Under the pieces are notes generated by a model. The model did no database searches. It was not told the DNA's origin and was given only the letters and a program-made list of their open reading frames with translations. Shown one piece after another: positions 43,118-43,705 of a DNA stretch of 43,705 nucleotides (the first letter of the stretch is position 1; each line of letters starts with the position of its first letter). Both the position numbers and the translations under genes were made by a program. Source of the DNA: Apilactobacillus ozensis DSM 23829 = JCM 17196 (lineage in GTDB: Bacteria > Bacillota > Bacilli > Lactobacillales > Lactobacillaceae); assembly GCF_001435995.1 (NCBI RefSeq), contig NZ_AYYQ01000034.1, forward strand, positions 1 through 43,705. The letters are read 5' to 3'.

Positions 43118-43202
43118 TACCGGAGGTGGGGTTCGAACCCACACGATCTCAACGATCACTGGATTTTGAGTCCAGCGCGTCTGCCAATTCCGCCACTCCG
43201 GC
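43118..43202 (-). tRNA. tRNA-Leu (CAA)
   Basis: Class II tRNA, 85 bases; acceptor GCCGGAG/CTCCGGT with A73, anticodon stem CTGGA/TCCAG, loop CTCAAAA with anticodon CAA; long variable arm. CCA is not encoded. Confidence 0.95.
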
Positions 43203-43225
43203 ATTTTAAATTAAATGTAATATAA

Positions 43226-43296
<71 letters not shown>

Positions 43297-43317
43297 ATCA
43301 ATTACGAATCCAACTAA

Positions 43318-43389
43318 CTGGGTTAGCTGGATTCGAACCAGCGCATGATGGAGTCAAAGTCCATTGCCTTACCACTTGGCTATAACCCA
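43318..43389 (-). tRNA. tRNA-Gln (TTG)
   Basis: Acceptor TGGGTTA/TAACCCA (U1-A72, as in bacterial tRNA-Gln) with G73; anticodon loop CTTTGAC gives TTG. 72 bases. Confidence 0.95.
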
Positions 43390-43397
43390 ATCAAAAG

Positions 43398-43471
43398 GGC
43401 GGTATGTGGGAATCGAACCCACGCGTGTCGGATCCACAAACCGATGTGTTAACCACTTCACCAATACCGCC
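43398..43471 (-). tRNA. tRNA-His (GTG)
   Basis: Eight-base-pair acceptor including the tRNA-His-specific G-1 paired with C73; anticodon loop TTGTGGA gives GTG. T31 and T39 face each other at the top of the anticodon stem. Confidence 0.95.
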
Positions 43472-43484
43472 ATAGCATTATAAA

Positions 43485-43555
43485 CAGGGATAGTAGGAGT
43501 TGAACCCACACCGACGGTTTTGGAGACCGTAGTTCTACCATTAAACTATATCCCT
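43485..43555 (-). tRNA. tRNA-Trp (CCA)
   Basis: Acceptor AGGGATA/TATCCCT with G73; anticodon stem ACGGT/ACCGT and loop CTCCAAA give CCA. The T-loop reads TTCAACT. 71 bases. Confidence 0.95.
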
Positions 43556-43561
43556 ATATGG

Positions 43562-43644
43562 TGGAGGGGAGTGGATTCGAACCACCGAACCCGAAGGAGC
43601 GGATTTACAGTCCGCCGCGTTTAGCCAGACTTCGCTACCCCTCC
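43562..43644 (-). tRNA. tRNA-Tyr (GTA)
   Basis: Class II tRNA of 83 bases with a long variable arm (TCCTTCGGG); acceptor GGAGGGG/CCCCTCC, A73, anticodon loop CTGTAAA. A genomic CCA follows at 43559-43561, unlike its neighbours. Confidence 0.95.
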
Positions 43645-43649
43645 ATAAA

Positions 43650-43705
43650 TGGCGCGGGACAGAATCGAACTGCCGACACACGGAGCTTCAATCCGTTGCT
43701 CTACC
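43650..43705 (-). tRNA. tRNA-Phe (GAA), 5' end outside the window
   Basis: 3' part of a tRNA: anticodon stem ACGGA/TCCGT, loop TTGAAGC with anticodon GAA, T-loop TTCGATT and acceptor 3' strand CCGCGCC with A73. The acceptor 5' strand and most of the D-arm lie beyond the window. Confidence 0.92.

Overview
The window is a compact chromosomal stretch of a low-GC member of the Lactobacillaceae (order Lactobacillales). Several sequence features support this. There is an SMK-box (SAM-III) riboswitch in front of metK. T-box leaders precede argS and leuS. A gene set for Lys-D-Asp/D-Asn peptidoglycan cross-bridges is present. pepV and an L-2-hydroxyisocaproate dehydrogenase of the lactobacillus type also occur. 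The genus cannot be fixed by eye. No integrated phage, CRISPR array or intact insertion sequence was seen. Nearly all genes lie on the minus strand; the plus-strand protein genes are five single genes (17557, 31547, 32019, 34213, 39655).

Layout, left to right. 1-3769: a hairpin at the edge, then the YhaO/YhaN nuclease-ATPase pair. 3841-8071: a class A penicillin-binding protein, argS with its Arg T-box, and a tRNA-Gly(CCC). 8113-14832: a small DUF2187-like protein, L-HicDH, then the tight run asnB/asnH, murE, D-aspartate ligase and aspartate racemase. This run looks like a peptidoglycan module: the racemase makes D-Asp, the ligase attaches it to the Lys of the precursor, MurE adds that Lys, and the amidotransferase probably amidates the stem or bridge. 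15009-17871: tRNA-Leu(CAG), a UvrA-like protein without a UvrB-binding domain, and an unrecognised 104-residue protein.

17914-29384: an 11-gene purine operon, purE-K-C-S-Q-L-F-M-N-H-D, with many start/stop overlaps. It runs from a strong promoter that abuts a 47-bp palindrome carrying two PurR-type CGAAC half-boxes. Together the genes take PRPP to IMP except for the PurB step, which is not in this window.

29444-31429: a secreted sedolisin (S53) acid protease, preceded by a small two-helix membrane protein gene that overlaps its ribosome binding site. 31547-36738: mscL, a deoxynucleoside kinase, pepV, nnrD and a MurJ/YtgP-type flippase, mostly separated by bidirectional terminators. 36862-40236: leuS with its Leu T-box, divergent from mnmM (ytqB). 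40229-42958: a 14-helix DHA2 exporter and metK. 43118 to the edge: seven tRNA genes (Phe, Tyr, Trp, His, Gln, Cys, Leu in transcription order).

The most useful leads are: the uncatalogued small membrane protein fused operon-wise to the sedolisin; the complete D-Asp bridge module and what its AsnB-type enzyme amidates; the PurF that lacks one of the four iron-sulfur ligands; the tRNA-Gly with C at T-loop position 55; and the long perfect PurBox palindrome.
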